From assembly GCF_000312545.1 (NCBI RefSeq), contig NZ_HE997540.1, positions 785,403 through 849,402 of the forward strand: 64,000 nucleotides of DNA, in the 5' to 3' direction. Below are positions 37,747 through 47,604 of the stretch, in pieces; positions within the stretch are counted from its first letter, which is position 1; each line of letters starts with the position of its first letter. The notes beneath the pieces are model-generated. The model saw only the letters and a program-made list of their open reading frames with translations. It was not told the DNA's origin and made no database searches. The stretch is from Bartonella senegalensis OS02. Its GTDB lineage: Bacteria; Pseudomonadota; Alphaproteobacteria; Rhizobiales; Rhizobiaceae. The position numbers were made by a program, and so were the translations under genes.

Positions 37747-40188
37747 TTGTCTATTAAAAATGAAAACATCAAAAGTTTTTTAGCAATAAAGCTTTTGTAT
37801 GTGCGCATTTTGATGTGGTGTATTCTCTTTTTTGAGCGAATATGGGTACAGTTATTGCCATTTTTTCTCGTTCTCAGTCTCTTTTGTTCACTCAGTTGGT
37901 TTGGTATTTTTGGCATTCTGGGATATTGGACGCATTTACTATTATTTGTGTTTATTCTTTTTTCTGCCGTGGCAAATTTGCTTTTTCTTGTCAACTTTCG
38001 TTTGCCTACTTTCAGGGAAGTTAATTACCGTCTTGAACAAGAAAATGGTCTCAAAAATCAGCCTTTGAGTGTTCAAAAAGATCGTTTATGTCCTGAAAAT
38101 AATGAAGATTTTCATCAAATTATTTGGCGCGAACATCAACGCCGTATGGCCAAACAATTATATCATCTCAAAACTGGGATTGCTTATCCTAATAGTGCGG
38201 CTTTTGATCCTTTGGCGCTTAGGACTGTTTGTGTTCTCCTTTGTGTTTGTGCTTTTAGTTTTTCTTTTGGCTCGTTAGGGGGGCGCTTGGCAGATGCGTT
38301 TGATTTTCGTCCTCTCATCGATGAAGCATCTATGCGCATTGATGCTTGGGTAACACCACCTGCTTATACCGGTATGGCACCCATTTATTTAACACAAGGT
38401 GAGACAACACATTTTGCTGTTCCTGAAGGAAGTAGTGTGGTTGTGCGTGTTGTTAATGGTGCTGGTGTTACAGTAAAAGCGCTCGTTAAAGAAGATACCC
38501 ATAAAGTTTTGTTTTCCAAGAAAAGCGAAAAAACGCCTTTAAATGATCCAATTGTTCATTTTGAAACGCACTTAGAACGTTCAATAGATTTGCTCGTATC
38601 ATCACGTCACAAGCAACTGCAGTGGTTTTTGCAGGTGATTAAGGATCAGCACCCGACAATTCGTTGGTTAGAAAAACCAGGGCGAATTTTGACGGGTTCG
38701 TTAGAGCTTCAGTATGAGTTGGAGGATGATTATGGAGTGACAAAGGCTTTTGTTGAAATAGAGCCTTTTCTTGATAAGCACAAAAACACTGCTGTCCTTT
38801 ATAAGGCGCCTGAAATAAAACTGCTTCTCCCGCGTGGTGGAAAGGGTAAAATGCGGACGGTACAGGATGTCTCAGCGCATCCATGGGCTGGTTCGGAGGT
38901 TAAAATTACTTTGGTAGCAGAGGATGGTGCTGGGCAAAAAGCGCGGAGCAAAACGTTTGTTATGACGTTACCGCAGCGTGTTTTTTCTCATCCTGTTGCG
39001 CGTGCAGTGGGTGAATTGCGCCGTTTGTTGGCTCTTGATGCTGCTAAGAAAGAGCGTGTACTCGATATGCTTTCTGCTTTACTGGTGCGGCCAGAAGATG
39101 GGCTTAAAAATGCGACACATTTTCTTGCTCTACAGAGTGCGTGGACAAAGCTTTCTATGGCTGAGACAGAGGATGATCTGCGCAATGTGGTCGATTATTT
39201 ATGGCAGATCGCTTTGGGGATTGAAGGTAATCAGCTCCAATCCACTCAGAAAAATTTAAAACAAGCACAAGCCGCTTTGCGTGATGCACTTCGCTATGGT
39301 GCTTCAGCTGCGGAAATTGAACGGTTAATGGCCGATTTACGCCAAGCTATGGATGATTATGTCCGTAGCTTGGCTGAAAGGGCACAAAATAATAGTAAAA
39401 ATAGCAAAAATAGTGATCTGAACCGTTCTCCTCTTTCAGAGGATACATTAAAAGAAAAGCTCAATTTAATTGAAGAAATGGCCAAAACTGGCTCTTCTTT
39501 AGCAGCTGAACAGCTGTTGTCTGAGGTTGAACAAATCCTCGATCATTTGCAAGTGCAAAAAAATAATCAAGGGGAGGAGAAGACCAAAAATCAATTCGCA
39601 CAAATGAAAGAAAAAATGGATCAGCTTGGTGAGGTGATGCGTCGTCAGCAAGAAATTCTCAATGAAACACATCAGTTGGAAATGGAACAACGACGTGGAG
39701 AAAATGTGCCAGAACAGCAAAGAAAATCTTTACAAAAACGTCAGGCTGAATTGCAGTTAGAATTATCTACTTTAGAAAAAGAACTATCAGAGAAAGGGTT
39801 TGAACAGAGTGACCAATTGAAAAAAGCAGAGGAAAAAATGAATTCCGCAGAAGTTGCTCTTGAGAACGGAGATCATCAAATATCCATGCAAAACCAGTCA
39901 GCTGCTCTAGAATCATTAAGGCAAGGCGCACAAAATATTTTAGAAAAAATGCGTAAAGTCCTTAAAGAAGCAGGAGATCATCAAAATGCTATTTCTGGTC
40001 ATCAAGATCCCTTAGGACGCCCACTTTCTTCAAAAAACACTCAAGGGCAAGAAGGGGGAGCTATTCCACAAGAAAGTGATCAAATTCGCGCGCGGCAAAT
40101 TTTAGAAGAAATTCGTAAACGTCTTAGTAAAGAGCATATTCTAGAAGCAGAAAAAAACTATCTTGAAAGGGTGCTTGATTTTCATTAA
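37747..40188 (+). CDS. TIGR02302/DUF4175 family membrane protein
   Basis: An 813-residue protein with two N-terminal transmembrane segments (about residues 28-80), a third near 160-178, a beta-rich periplasmic part (about 200-420) and a long charged coiled-coil C-terminal half (residues 500-735, rich in E, Q, K). This layout, and the position after lysA, identify the TIGR02302 family of Hyphomicrobiales; its function is unknown, though coiled-coil envelope proteins often have structural roles. The TTG start at 37747 is preceded by AAAAGGGG at the right distance; no ATG fits. The low-complexity stretch NNSKNSKNSD sits near residue 547. Confidence 0.83.
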   Translation: MSIKNENIKSFLAIKLLYVRILMWCILFFERIWVQLLPFFLVLSLFCSLSWFGIFGILGYWTHLLLFVFILFSAVANLLFLVNFRLPTFREVNYRLEQENGLKNQPLSVQKDRLCPENNEDFHQIIWREHQRRMAKQLYHLKTGIAYPNSAAFDPLALRTVCVLLCVCAFSFSFGSLGGRLADAFDFRPLIDEASMRIDAWVTPPAYTGMAPIYLTQGETTHFAVPEGSSVVVRVVNGAGVTVKALVKEDTHKVLFSKKSEKTPLNDPIVHFETHLERSIDLLVSSRHKQLQWFLQVIKDQHPTIRWLEKPGRILTGSLELQYELEDDYGVTKAFVEIEPFLDKHKNTAVLYKAPEIKLLLPRGGKGKMRTVQDVSAHPWAGSEVKITLVAEDGAGQKARSKTFVMTLPQRVFSHPVARAVGELRRLLALDAAKKERVLDMLSALLVRPEDGLKNATHFLALQSAWTKLSMAETEDDLRNVVDYLWQIALGIEGNQLQSTQKNLKQAQAALRDALRYGASAAEIERLMADLRQAMDDYVRSLAERAQNNSKNSKNSDLNRSPLSEDTLKEKLNLIEEMAKTGSSLAAEQLLSEVEQILDHLQVQKNNQGEEKTKNQFAQMKEKMDQLGEVMRRQQEILNETHQLEMEQRRGENVPEQQRKSLQKRQAELQLELSTLEKELSEKGFEQSDQLKKAEEKMNSAEVALENGDHQISMQNQSAALESLRQGAQNILEKMRKVLKEAGDHQNAISGHQDPLGRPLSSKNTQGQEGGAIPQESDQIRARQILEEIRKRLSKEHILEAEKNYLERVLDFH

Positions 40189-40449
40189 TCGTTTTTTTCT
40201 TTATAAATATCAAAAAAAAGCCTATTGGAAAGTCTTTATAGTGTGCAAATTGCAAAATTAAGCAATATGATGCAAAGTGCATTGAGTGTAGTGGTCAGAG
40301 AAACTTTCTGTGCTGCTTTTGGGATTATTGGGGTTTAAAATATGAAATATTAAAGTTTTCGCCATTGCGGAAAAAAGGCAAAGGTCCATATAAGTGGGGT
40401 ATATGGGAGCTTGTGATGTTGGAAAATTTTTTCTACACGGTATGTTGAT

Positions 40450-41184
40450 GTGGATATAGTCACACTTAAAGATTTTTATGCTTCTGCTCTTGGTAGGCGT
40501 GTTCAGCAGACATTGTGTGATCAGTTAAATTTATGTTGGCCGGATCTTACTGGTAAAACAGTCATGGGTTTTGGTTATGCACTCCCTTATCTTTCTGCTT
40601 TGCGTACGCGTGCACAACAATGTGTAGCTTTTATGCCCGCTGGTCAGGGAGCTTTGCCATGGCCTTGTGCTGATAAGGTTGCAACAGCACTTGTTTTTGA
40701 AGAAGACTTACCGCTTCCTGATGCTTCAATTGATTGTATTTTATTGGTGCATGCACTTGAGTATACAGAAAATTCATCTGAAACATTGAATGAAATATGG
40801 CGTGTTTTAGCTCACAATGGTCAGTTGATTGTTATTGTTCCTAATCGCTCTGGTCTTTGGGCGCGCAATGCTTGCACACCCTTTGGTTATGGTGAACCTT
40901 ATAGTCGGCAACAAATTGTTCGTTTGTTTGAAAAAACACATTTTATTGCTGGATCAATACAAGAAGTGGTACATTATATGCCGTCTTCAGGTTCTGTCTC
41001 ACATTTTTTTTCTTTTCTTTATGAACCAATTGCACGCCATCTTTTACCTTATTTTGGTGGACTTTTAGTTTGTCAGGCTCAAAAACGTGTTTATCAAGGT
41101 TTGCTTGTGCAGCGTCGCCAGTCGCGGCGTGTTTTTATGCCTGCGCTGTTGCCACAAGCACGTGAGAGCTCTCTCTCCTTTTGA
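40450..41184 (+). CDS. Class I SAM-dependent methyltransferase
   Basis: A 244-residue protein with a Methyltransf_11-like core: DLTGKTVMGFGYALPYLSAL (motif I, with a degenerate glycine loop), EEDLPLPDASIDCILLVHAL (motif IV, residues about 80-99) and LNEIWRVLAHNGQLIVIVPN. It matches a rhizobial family usually found beside glyoxalase II (gloB); gloB is not present here. The substrate is unknown. The only suitable start is GTG at 40450. Upstream 260 bases hold no gene. Confidence 0.8.
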   Translation: MDIVTLKDFYASALGRRVQQTLCDQLNLCWPDLTGKTVMGFGYALPYLSALRTRAQQCVAFMPAGQGALPWPCADKVATALVFEEDLPLPDASIDCILLVHALEYTENSSETLNEIWRVLAHNGQLIVIVPNRSGLWARNACTPFGYGEPYSRQQIVRLFEKTHFIAGSIQEVVHYMPSSGSVSHFFSFLYEPIARHLLPYFGGLLVCQAQKRVYQGLLVQRRQSRRVFMPALLPQARESSLSF

Positions 41185-41381
41185 TTTTGAGATTATGCTA
41201 CTTGTCTTAATGCTTTTTATTTAGTACGTTCTTTCATCGGAGGAACATTCTTCATGCAAAGCAGAAATGCTATTGTGTTGCAAATTCATGCACTTGCTTG
41301 AAAAAAATTCAGTTAGAGTGCTAAATCAATCTGACGATAACGTTTCAAAGATGGAGATTGCGCATTGCTTCGCGCTTTTGT

Positions 41382-41840
41382 TTATTGCGTGTCTACAATG
41401 GGGTCACGACCCTCACGTAAAATAGAACGCCACCCAGTCGCAAATTCAAGGGCTTGTTTTAAAAGGACATCTCTCAACACTCCCAAGCTCATTTTACTGC
41501 GGCGTCTGTGAAGGGTATAACGATAAATCGATTGAGTATCCCCATCTTTACGCTTGTGGAGAAGCAAGCCGCAACCATCATACTCTTTGCCTCCCCTCAC
41601 ATGTTGCACCAGTCCTTGACATTTAAGACGATTCATAAGAGGAATTTTTAGTCCTTTCTTGAAGGGTTTTCTATCGACACACACTTATCCCGCTTGTTCT
41701 GTGCAAACAAGTGGTTTTGATTGATTCAACATACACAGATTTGAAATGAGAGAATGTTAACAGTCTTCGGGGTTCTCATACAATGTGAATAATGCTAAAT
41801 TATCATTATAAATCAATATCTTGTAACAAGTTGTATAAGG
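41382..41840 (-). pseudogene. Integrase relic 5 (best preserved N-terminal fragment)
   Basis: The minus-strand frame 41684-41382 (100 codons) has MNRLKCQGLVQHVRGGKEYD, DGCGLLLHKRKDGDTQSIYR, YTLHRRRSKMSLGVLRDVLL and FATGWRSILREGRDPI: the whole DUF4102 N-terminal domain of a P4-like tyrosine integrase. It then stops, with no core-binding or catalytic domain. The 5' flank (41685-41840) is the conserved relic flank ending at the ATTATCATTATAAATCAAT boundary. It is the best template for recognising the other relics in this window. Confidence 0.75.
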
Positions 41841-41854
41841 CAAGATCTATGGAC

Positions 41855-42130
41855 CACTAATTTTGGCGCTTGTAAAAAGAAAAACCAGTACTACCATTTT
41901 ATTTGGCCGGCTTCCCGCTTTCATGATTTTTACAGTGAGAGGCAGTATCAGAGGAATTGTTAGTTCTTTTACAGCACTTTTATCCATACATTCATTTTGC
42001 TTATGACATGTAAGCGAATGATTTTTTCTGATTGTGAATGCTAAGGTTTGAAAGAGGAAGCTTTACTTGTACGTGGAGTTTGAATTTAAAGTGTAAAATG
42101 ATAAATTCTTTTCATCAATTAAAATTTTTA
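41855..42130 (-). pseudogene. Integrase relic 6, adjacent decayed copy
   Basis: Immediately beyond relic 5 the same orientation repeats: GAGGAATTGTTAGTTC (compare GAGGAATTTTTAGTCC in relic 5), TTTTATCCATACATTC, GTAAGCGAATGATTTTTTCTGATTG and AAAATGATAAATTCTTTTCATC. The coding part is almost gone. The two copies therefore stand head to tail, as expected of successive insertions or a local duplication. Confidence 0.45.
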
Positions 42131-42211
42131 AATTTGCTTTATTTTGCTGTCTGCGAGAATAAATGAATTGGCATCACAATCATTTTTGCAGCAATAAAAC
42201 TGTTGTGAGAC

Positions 42212-42895
42212 TTAAAGATTAAGACGATATCCGTTTTGATCTGTAATGAGGAGTTGTGCATTAGAGGGATCTTTTTCGATTTTTTGTCGCAAACGATAAA
42301 TATGGGTCTCTAATGTATGGGTGACAATGTTCTCTTTGTAGCCCCAAATCTGTTCTAAAAGTGTTTCACGATTGACAATTTGCTCGTTGGTGCAAGAGAG
42401 ATATTTAAGAATGGCAGCCTCTTTTTCTGTGAGGCGAATTTTGTTGTTTTGTTGATCAATGAGGAGTTTTTGTCCGGGTTTAAAAATATAAGGACCAATG
42501 TGCAAAATGGAATCGTCACTTTGTTCATATTGACGCAGTTGGGTGCGAATCCGTGCTAAAAGTACTGCAAAACGAAACGGCTTTGTCACATAATCGTTGG
42601 CACCTGTTTCAGGATCTAAAAGAGTATCGCAATTTGTGTCATCATTCGTGATCATAATAATGGGGGCACGAAATCCTTTGATGCGTAATTTTTTAACGGC
42701 TTTATGGCCTTCAAAATCAGGAAATTCAGTCCCAAAAATCGCCAAATCAACATTCTCTTTTTGGGCTATTGTTATCCCAGTTTCAGCTGTTTTTGCTTGG
42801 AAAACTTTAAATTCTTTATGAATTTGTAATTGCTCTATCAGAATAGGGCGCAAATCATCATCATTTTCGGCAATTAAAAGAGTATAGAAATTCAT
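42212..42895 (-). CDS. OmpR-like response regulator with degenerate receiver
   Basis: A 227-residue protein with an N-terminal receiver (about 1-120) and a C-terminal winged helix (about 128-226, [15 protein letters not shown] to [16 protein letters not shown]). The acidic pocket (N11-D12-D13-D14), T83 and K105 are kept. However, the phospho-acceptor position is Gly55, in [15 protein letters not shown], where active receivers have VDLVILDxxLPDxDG. The protein should therefore not be activated by Asp phosphorylation. No sensor kinase gene is nearby. It is divergent from an L,D-transpeptidase gene, 68 bases apart, so cell-wall control is possible but not shown. Confidence 0.87.
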   Translation of the reverse strand: MNFYTLLIAENDDDLRPILIEQLQIHKEFKVFQAKTAETGITIAQKENVDLAIFGTEFPDFEGHKAVKKLRIKGFRAPIIMITNDDTNCDTLLDPETGANDYVTKPFRFAVLLARIRTQLRQYEQSDDSILHIGPYIFKPGQKLLIDQQNNKIRLTEKEAAILKYLSCTNEQIVNRETLLEQIWGYKENIVTHTLETHIYRLRQKIEKDPSNAQLLITDQNGYRLNL

Positions 42896-42963
42896 TTTTT
42901 TCCTTATAAGTTATGTTGATGCAGCAACTGTTACCAAAGTAGTTTCATGAAAAATGAGATCTC

Positions 42964-43527
42964 ATGCAAGGAAAATTAAAAAAGAAACTCTATAAAAAAC
43001 AAAGTTTTGTTCATTTTATGGTTATTCGACGACAAGCAGGTCATTGTGCACGTGGTATTTTGCGTGTTGGTCAGAATCATTTTTTTTGTGCTCTAGGGCG
43101 GACTGGTATTTCTGCGTTGAAGCGTGAAGGTGATGGTGCAACACCTTTGGCACGGATGCGTTTTTTAAGGGGGTTTCGCGGTAATTCTTCTTATTTTTTT
43201 CCACGTTCCGTTTTGCCTTTTCGTCGTATTCGAGTGCAGGATGGTTGGTGTGATGTGAGTGGTGATGCCAATTATAATCGTTTGGTACGTTTTCCTTATT
43301 GTAAAAGTGCTGAAAAAATGCATCGTGAAGATGGACTTTATGATATTGTTTTGGTTCTGGACTGGAATATTACAGAGAGAAAAATGGCAAGAGGAAGTGC
43401 CATTTTTATGCATTTAGCACGAGAAGGTTATACCCCAACAAAAGGATGTATTGCGCTTTCTCGCCGTGATATGAAACGCCTTTTGCCGCATATTAGCCGA
43501 CAGACTACAATTATTATTGCCAGTTGA
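42964..43527 (+). CDS. L,D-transpeptidase (YkuD family), no signal peptide
   Basis: A 187-residue YkuD-domain protein. The active-site block is GSAIFMHLAREGYTPTKGCIALSRRD, given here in parts: GSAIFMH with the histidine, then TPTKGCIAL with the cysteine. YDIVLVLDWN lies just before it. No signal peptide or membrane segment is visible with the ATG at 42964; ATG 43018 is an alternative start. This short rhizobial branch is common but its location and substrate are unclear. It is divergently paired with the degenerate response regulator. Confidence 0.8.
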   Translation: MQGKLKKKLYKKQSFVHFMVIRRQAGHCARGILRVGQNHFFCALGRTGISALKREGDGATPLARMRFLRGFRGNSSYFFPRSVLPFRRIRVQDGWCDVSGDANYNRLVRFPYCKSAEKMHREDGLYDIVLVLDWNITERKMARGSAIFMHLAREGYTPTKGCIALSRRDMKRLLPHISRQTTIIIAS

Positions 43528-43689
43528 AGATTTCCGCTTTATTTTTATCCTCTTTCTTTCATTCTGTTTTATGGTTTTCAAAAGCATTTCAAAGTAAAAT
43601 ATCCTATATTATTGAGTCAAAATATGCACATCGCTTTTGTTTTTGCTTGTCGCTTTCCTGTGAGAGAGTCCTCTCTCTTTTAAAGAAGA
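43528..43689. other. Spacer after L,D-transpeptidase
   Basis: AT-rich spacer with nothing supportable apart from a short GAGAGAGTCCTCTCTC palindrome near 43661-43676, which is not followed by a T-run long enough for a confident terminator. Confidence 0.3.
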
Positions 43690-44000
43690 GTGAAGAAGAG
43701 TGAGCCATTGTGCTCTAAGCTGGCACCATCATATTATTTGTCAGATTCCAAGGTTGCTATAATCCTTGCATAAGATAGTTTGTGAAAGGCATTTTTATTC
43801 CTTTCTTTGCTCGTTTTATCCACATGGTAATCTCGCTTGTAGCGTGCAAGAGAATGGTTTTGTTTGATTCGATATCAGAGGGGATAAAATGGGAGAATTT
43901 TACGGTATTAAGGTTTCTCATTCAAGGAGCAAAACAATAAATTATCTTTATAAATAAAGATGATAAATCTTTTGTCACAAACTTGTTTTAAAAAGGTATT
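43690..44000 (-). pseudogene. Integrase relic 7 (decayed)
   Basis: Minus-strand copy with blocks aligning to relic 5: GCACCATCATATTATTTG (compare CAACCATCATACTCTTTG), a TTCCTTTCTTTGCTCG flank, TTTTATCCACATGGTAATCTCG, GTGCAAGAGAATGGTTTTG and ATTATCTTTATAAATAAAG. No open frame remains; this copy keeps the upstream flank better than the coding part. Confidence 0.55.
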
Positions 44001-44286
44001 TCACTTTGCATTCAATGCTTTTTTGGTGTTTACTATGAATGGCTATAAGATAAAAACAACTTGGTATTCTCTTGCTTATTATTGTTTTTCTTCGATCTTG
44101 ATCTGATCTCTTTCTCTTTTTATCATTCGTAAGAGCTATTTTCATTTTTGCTCAAAAGTCTTTTTATCCATCTCTTTTTTTGGGGGCTGTGCGAAGAAAC
44201 GATTTTTTGTTCTGAAGAGGCGGGATAGAAAGTGAGACGATATCATTTTACTGCATTGAGATGGTTTCATTCAATATTATTGTAAA
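44001..44286. other. Spacer before EVE gene, no gene seen
   Basis: AT-rich, stops in all frames, no recognisable element. Confidence 0.35.
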
Positions 44287-44715
44287 TTAGTCCTCTTCTC
44301 TCTTAAGATTGCCCATCAAACAGATTTCTCTCCATTCATCTTCTGTGACGGGTTGTACGGATAAACGGCTGACATTGACCAATACCATATTTTTTAGTTT
44401 TGGATTAGCCTTGATTTGTTTTAAGGAAACAGGGGTTGGTATATCATAGAGAGCACGGATATTTACACATTCCCAACGTGGATCCGTGGTTGTCGAGTCT
44501 TGGTGTGCTTCAGCACAGACTTCTACAATGCCTACGATTTCTAAACCTTTATTTGAGTGATAAAAAAAGCCTTTATCCCCATATTTCATAGCGCGCATAT
44601 TGTTACGGGCTTGATAGTTGCGGACACCATCCCATTGTTCGCTAGCGGCACCTTTTTGCTTCTGCATGTCCCATGACCATTTATGGGGTTCAGATTTAAA
44701 AAGCCAGTAAGCCAT
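44287..44715 (-). CDS. EVE domain-containing protein
   Basis: A 142-residue single-domain protein. YWLFKSEPHKWSWD at the N-terminus, EQWDGVRNYQARNNMRAM, GDKGFFYHSNKGLEIVGIVE and the C-terminal tail form the PUA-like EVE fold, whose aromatic cage binds modified bases in nucleic acids. In rhizobia it lies downstream of tsaD with gpsA and a YciI gene between; here those two are missing and 1.4 kb of non-coding sequence stands in their place. Confidence 0.9.
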   Translation of the reverse strand: MAYWLFKSEPHKWSWDMQKQKGAASEQWDGVRNYQARNNMRAMKYGDKGFFYHSNKGLEIVGIVEVCAEAHQDSTTTDPRWECVNIRALYDIPTPVSLKQIKANPKLKNMVLVNVSRLSVQPVTEDEWREICLMGNLKREED

Positions 44716-46128
44716 GAGACCTCCTTTTTCATGAGATTGTGTCGCATTTTATAAAATATAAGCATTTGTATAGCACATCAGCAATGATTTTGGATTTTAA
44801 ATGGAGTAAAGAGTGCTTCTTCCCAATTTGTTTGTTGCTTTTTTACAAAATAATAAAATTGTGAGAGAGGCATGTACCATATTACCTTGCTTCGAATATC
44901 TCAGATTAAAATTTGAGAATAAAGCTTCAATGGTGATAATGTTCTTTTTGTAACTGTTTCATTGATAACAATGTTCCATTTATAACAAACAAGATTGTCT
45001 CTCAAGGAGAGGCATTCCATCAATAAAGCGTAGGCATTGGCATAAAGTTACGATTTTTTGAGGATAAATTTCTCAGATATTTGTAAGAACTAAAAACCTT
45101 TCCTGTCCTTTTGTTGAAAACGTTCATTTTGTTTTAAAAGTGAGAATTCAAAGATGAGGATTTTCTTTTTATTGCATAGTAGAATGTATTATCCATATGT
45201 CTGTTTATGGCAAGTGGCATTAGCTTCTCTTACTCAGATTTGTGATCTTGGTATCAAAAGATAGCTTGTATCAAGTTTTGGAAGTGTTTGTTAAAGACTA
45301 TGAGGTATAATGGTCAATCTCGTGAAGGAGAAATATCTCTGTTATCCGTGATCCTTCTTATAGCTGGCTTTAGACTTTTCAGCATGAGAGAGTCTTTAAT
45401 AATGAGAGAGTCTTTAATAAAAAGCGGGTTACGATTTGACTGCGAAGTGTTATGCTTTAGTGGGATGTTATAAACTAAACTTTATGTTTTCTTCTTACGC
45501 TAGAGATGGCAATGATAGTATACAAGCATTTCAGTTTTTTAAAGGAGAGGGAAAACGCAAAAACTCTTGCTGAGAGAGGGGAGGCGCTGATACATAAATA
45601 GAAGCGATGAGGAAGAAAAACTGTATTGCTGTCTTCTTTCCATCCAAACAGATAAACAGTGCAGAATTATGATGAAACTTTTACGATGCACGTTATCTTA
45701 TTGAAGGCTTTCGCAATAAATTTAGATACTTTCAATATCCTCTGTTCGTGATTGGATAAAAAGGCTTCTTTTTATGGGCGTGCTGGTTTCTACTTTCATT
45801 GTTCTTAGGCTTACAGAGGAAGGCGCAAAAGACCTCGATATTTTTATAGGATGCATGAAGATATTTTGACTTTAATTTCCTGTTAGCAAGAGCTATCCGG
45901 TTTTATGAAATAGACTTAAGGTCAATCATTAAGCATGTGCAATTTGAGTTGTTCTTTCGGTTTTTGTCTAGAAATTTTGACCAATATGGTCCCATTGAAT
46001 GGGAAGAAAATCTGGCAAGAAATTCATTGCCTCAAGTTCAAAAATTATTGTGATAAGGGTAATGATAAGATACTAAATGATGCGAGTTCATTTTGTGCTC
46101 TTTGAATAGAAGCCGTTGATTTGTTTTC
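44716..46128. other. Long gene-poor gap between EVE and tsaD
   Basis: 1.4 kb without a supportable gene. Around 45115-45340 it shares patches with 215-420. An 18-bp tandem duplication (ATGAGAGAGTCTTTAATA) occurs at 45384-45401 and 45402-45419. Near 45960-46053 a plus-strand frame reads FLSRNFDQYGPIEWEENLAR and ends NSLPQVQKLL before a TGA, which looks protein-like and may be the tail of a lost gene, but I cannot name it. No gpsA-like signature was found on the minus strand. Confidence 0.35.
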
Positions 46129-47223
46129 TCATGCTTTTGTTCCACGCCGTCCTGTTCCAATTAAGGGAGCGGATTTTTCATCCAGTGGCCAGCGGGAGCG
46201 AGGAGCAATGTCAAGAGAGCTTTTTTCTCCTCGTGCCAGTCTTTGTGCACCAGCAAAAGCAATCATTGCGGCATTGTCGGTGCATAAGGAAAGAGGAGGC
46301 GCTATAAATTCAAAACCTTGTTGATCGGCAAGTTCTTGCAGTGTTAATCGAATGGCTTGGTTTGCTGCTACGCCTCCTGCAACAACTAAAGCAGGAGGAC
46401 GCGGTCCTTGATGATGAGAAAGAGGATATTGCTGGGTAAAGTGTTGCAGAGCTAAATGAACGCGGTCGTACACTGTGTCGGTAACCGCTGCTTGAAAACT
46501 TGCTGCAATGTCAGCAACATCGCTTTCTGTAAGAGGGGAGAGAGCTGTTGCTGCTTGTCGAACGGCGGTTTTAAGACCAGAAAAAGAAAAATCTAATCGT
46601 TTTTCACCTTTTAAAGGTCTTGGCAGAGAAATACGGTTTTGATTGCCTAATAAAGCCGCTTTTTCAAGTGCTGGACCGCCAGGGTAGGGAAGGCCTAAGA
46701 GTTTTGCTGTTTTATCAAAAGCTTCTCCTAATGCATCGTCAATGGTGGTTCCTAGACGCTGGTAATTTCCTACTCCGTGAACCAGGATTGTTTGTGTATG
46801 TCCCCCTGAAACTAACAGCAATAAATAGGGAAAATGAACATTATGCGTGAGCACTGCTGTTAAAGCATGACCTTCCAGATGATTAACACCAATAAAGGGT
46901 TTTCCAGTAGCAAGAGACAGGGCTTTCGCACTCATAACGCCTACTAAAAGTCCTCCTATCAAACCAGGACCACTTGTGACTGCAATGGCATCAATGTCTT
47001 TCAGTTTTATATGGGATTCTCTGAGAGCTTTCAGAATTAAATCATCAAGAATTTCAACATGGGCACGCGCAGCAATTTCAGGAACAACACCGCCATAAGG
47101 TGCATGATGATCTGTTTGGCTCCAAACAATGTTGGAAAGAATTTGGCTGTTGCCTCCAATAGTGTGTTCAATAACAGCAGTAGCAGTTTCATCGCAACTT
47201 GTTTCTATTCCTAACAGACGCAT
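46129..47223 (-). CDS. tsaD: tRNA N6-adenosine threonylcarbamoyltransferase
   Basis: A 364-residue enzyme completing the t6A37 modification of ANN-decoding tRNAs, acting with TsaB and TsaE. Motifs: [15 protein letters not shown] near the N-terminus, [29 protein letters not shown] (iron/metal-binding histidines), [28 protein letters not shown] and [19 protein letters not shown] 47223 is preferred to an in-frame TTG at 47232. In related genomes hemC and hemD diverge from it; here the divergent region leads to the COG4223 gene instead. Confidence 0.94.
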   Translation of the reverse strand: MRLLGIETSCDETATAVIEHTIGGNSQILSNIVWSQTDHHAPYGGVVPEIAARAHVEILDDLILKALRESHIKLKDIDAIAVTSGPGLIGGLLVGVMSAKALSLATGKPFIGVNHLEGHALTAVLTHNVHFPYLLLLVSGGHTQTILVHGVGNYQRLGTTIDDALGEAFDKTAKLLGLPYPGGPALEKAALLGNQNRISLPRPLKGEKRLDFSFSGLKTAVRQAATALSPLTESDVADIAASFQAAVTDTVYDRVHLALQHFTQQYPLSHHQGPRPPALVVAGGVAANQAIRLTLQELADQQGFEFIAPPLSLCTDNAAMIAFAGAQRLARGEKSSLDIAPRSRWPLDEKSAPLIGTGRRGTKA

Positions 47224-47604
47224 TTCAAACAAAACCTTATGTTTAAGCTTCTTTCATATGTGGGTAGCATGGACAGGCAAAGATGCAAAGAACTTCCCTT
47301 AAAATTAATTCCTTTCATAAAAAATGCATTTTAGCATTTTTCCTGAATATAATTGCTCTCTTGATTAAAAATGAAGCTCTGTTTTTCAGTATAAAATGAT
47401 GATGTTTTTTTTAAAAGCTTGTTTCTTAAGCTCTATAATTATAAATACTTTAAAGAAGGATGCACTGTTGAAAAATTTTATGCAGAAATACTCTTGATAA
47501 AAAGAGTGTAAAATAGATTCTATTGTTTGAGAAATGTTTCAGTTTTAAAGATTTTTTCATTTTGTTATTTTATCGTTAAAAAAAGTACCAAAAAAGTGAT
47601 TGAG
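47224..47604. other. Divergent region tsaD / COG4223; hemC-hemD absent
   Basis: About 380 bases holding only promoters and an 8-bp inverted repeat (AAAAATGC 47320-47327, GCATTTTT 47334-47341). In many Rhizobiales hemC and hemD occupy this place ahead of the COG4223 and hemY genes; no remnant can be recognised. Confidence 0.45.

Noticed and set aside
45384-45419. Tandem 18-bp copies as the start of a CRISPR array
   Set aside because: The copies are directly adjacent with no spacer, and there are no cas genes.
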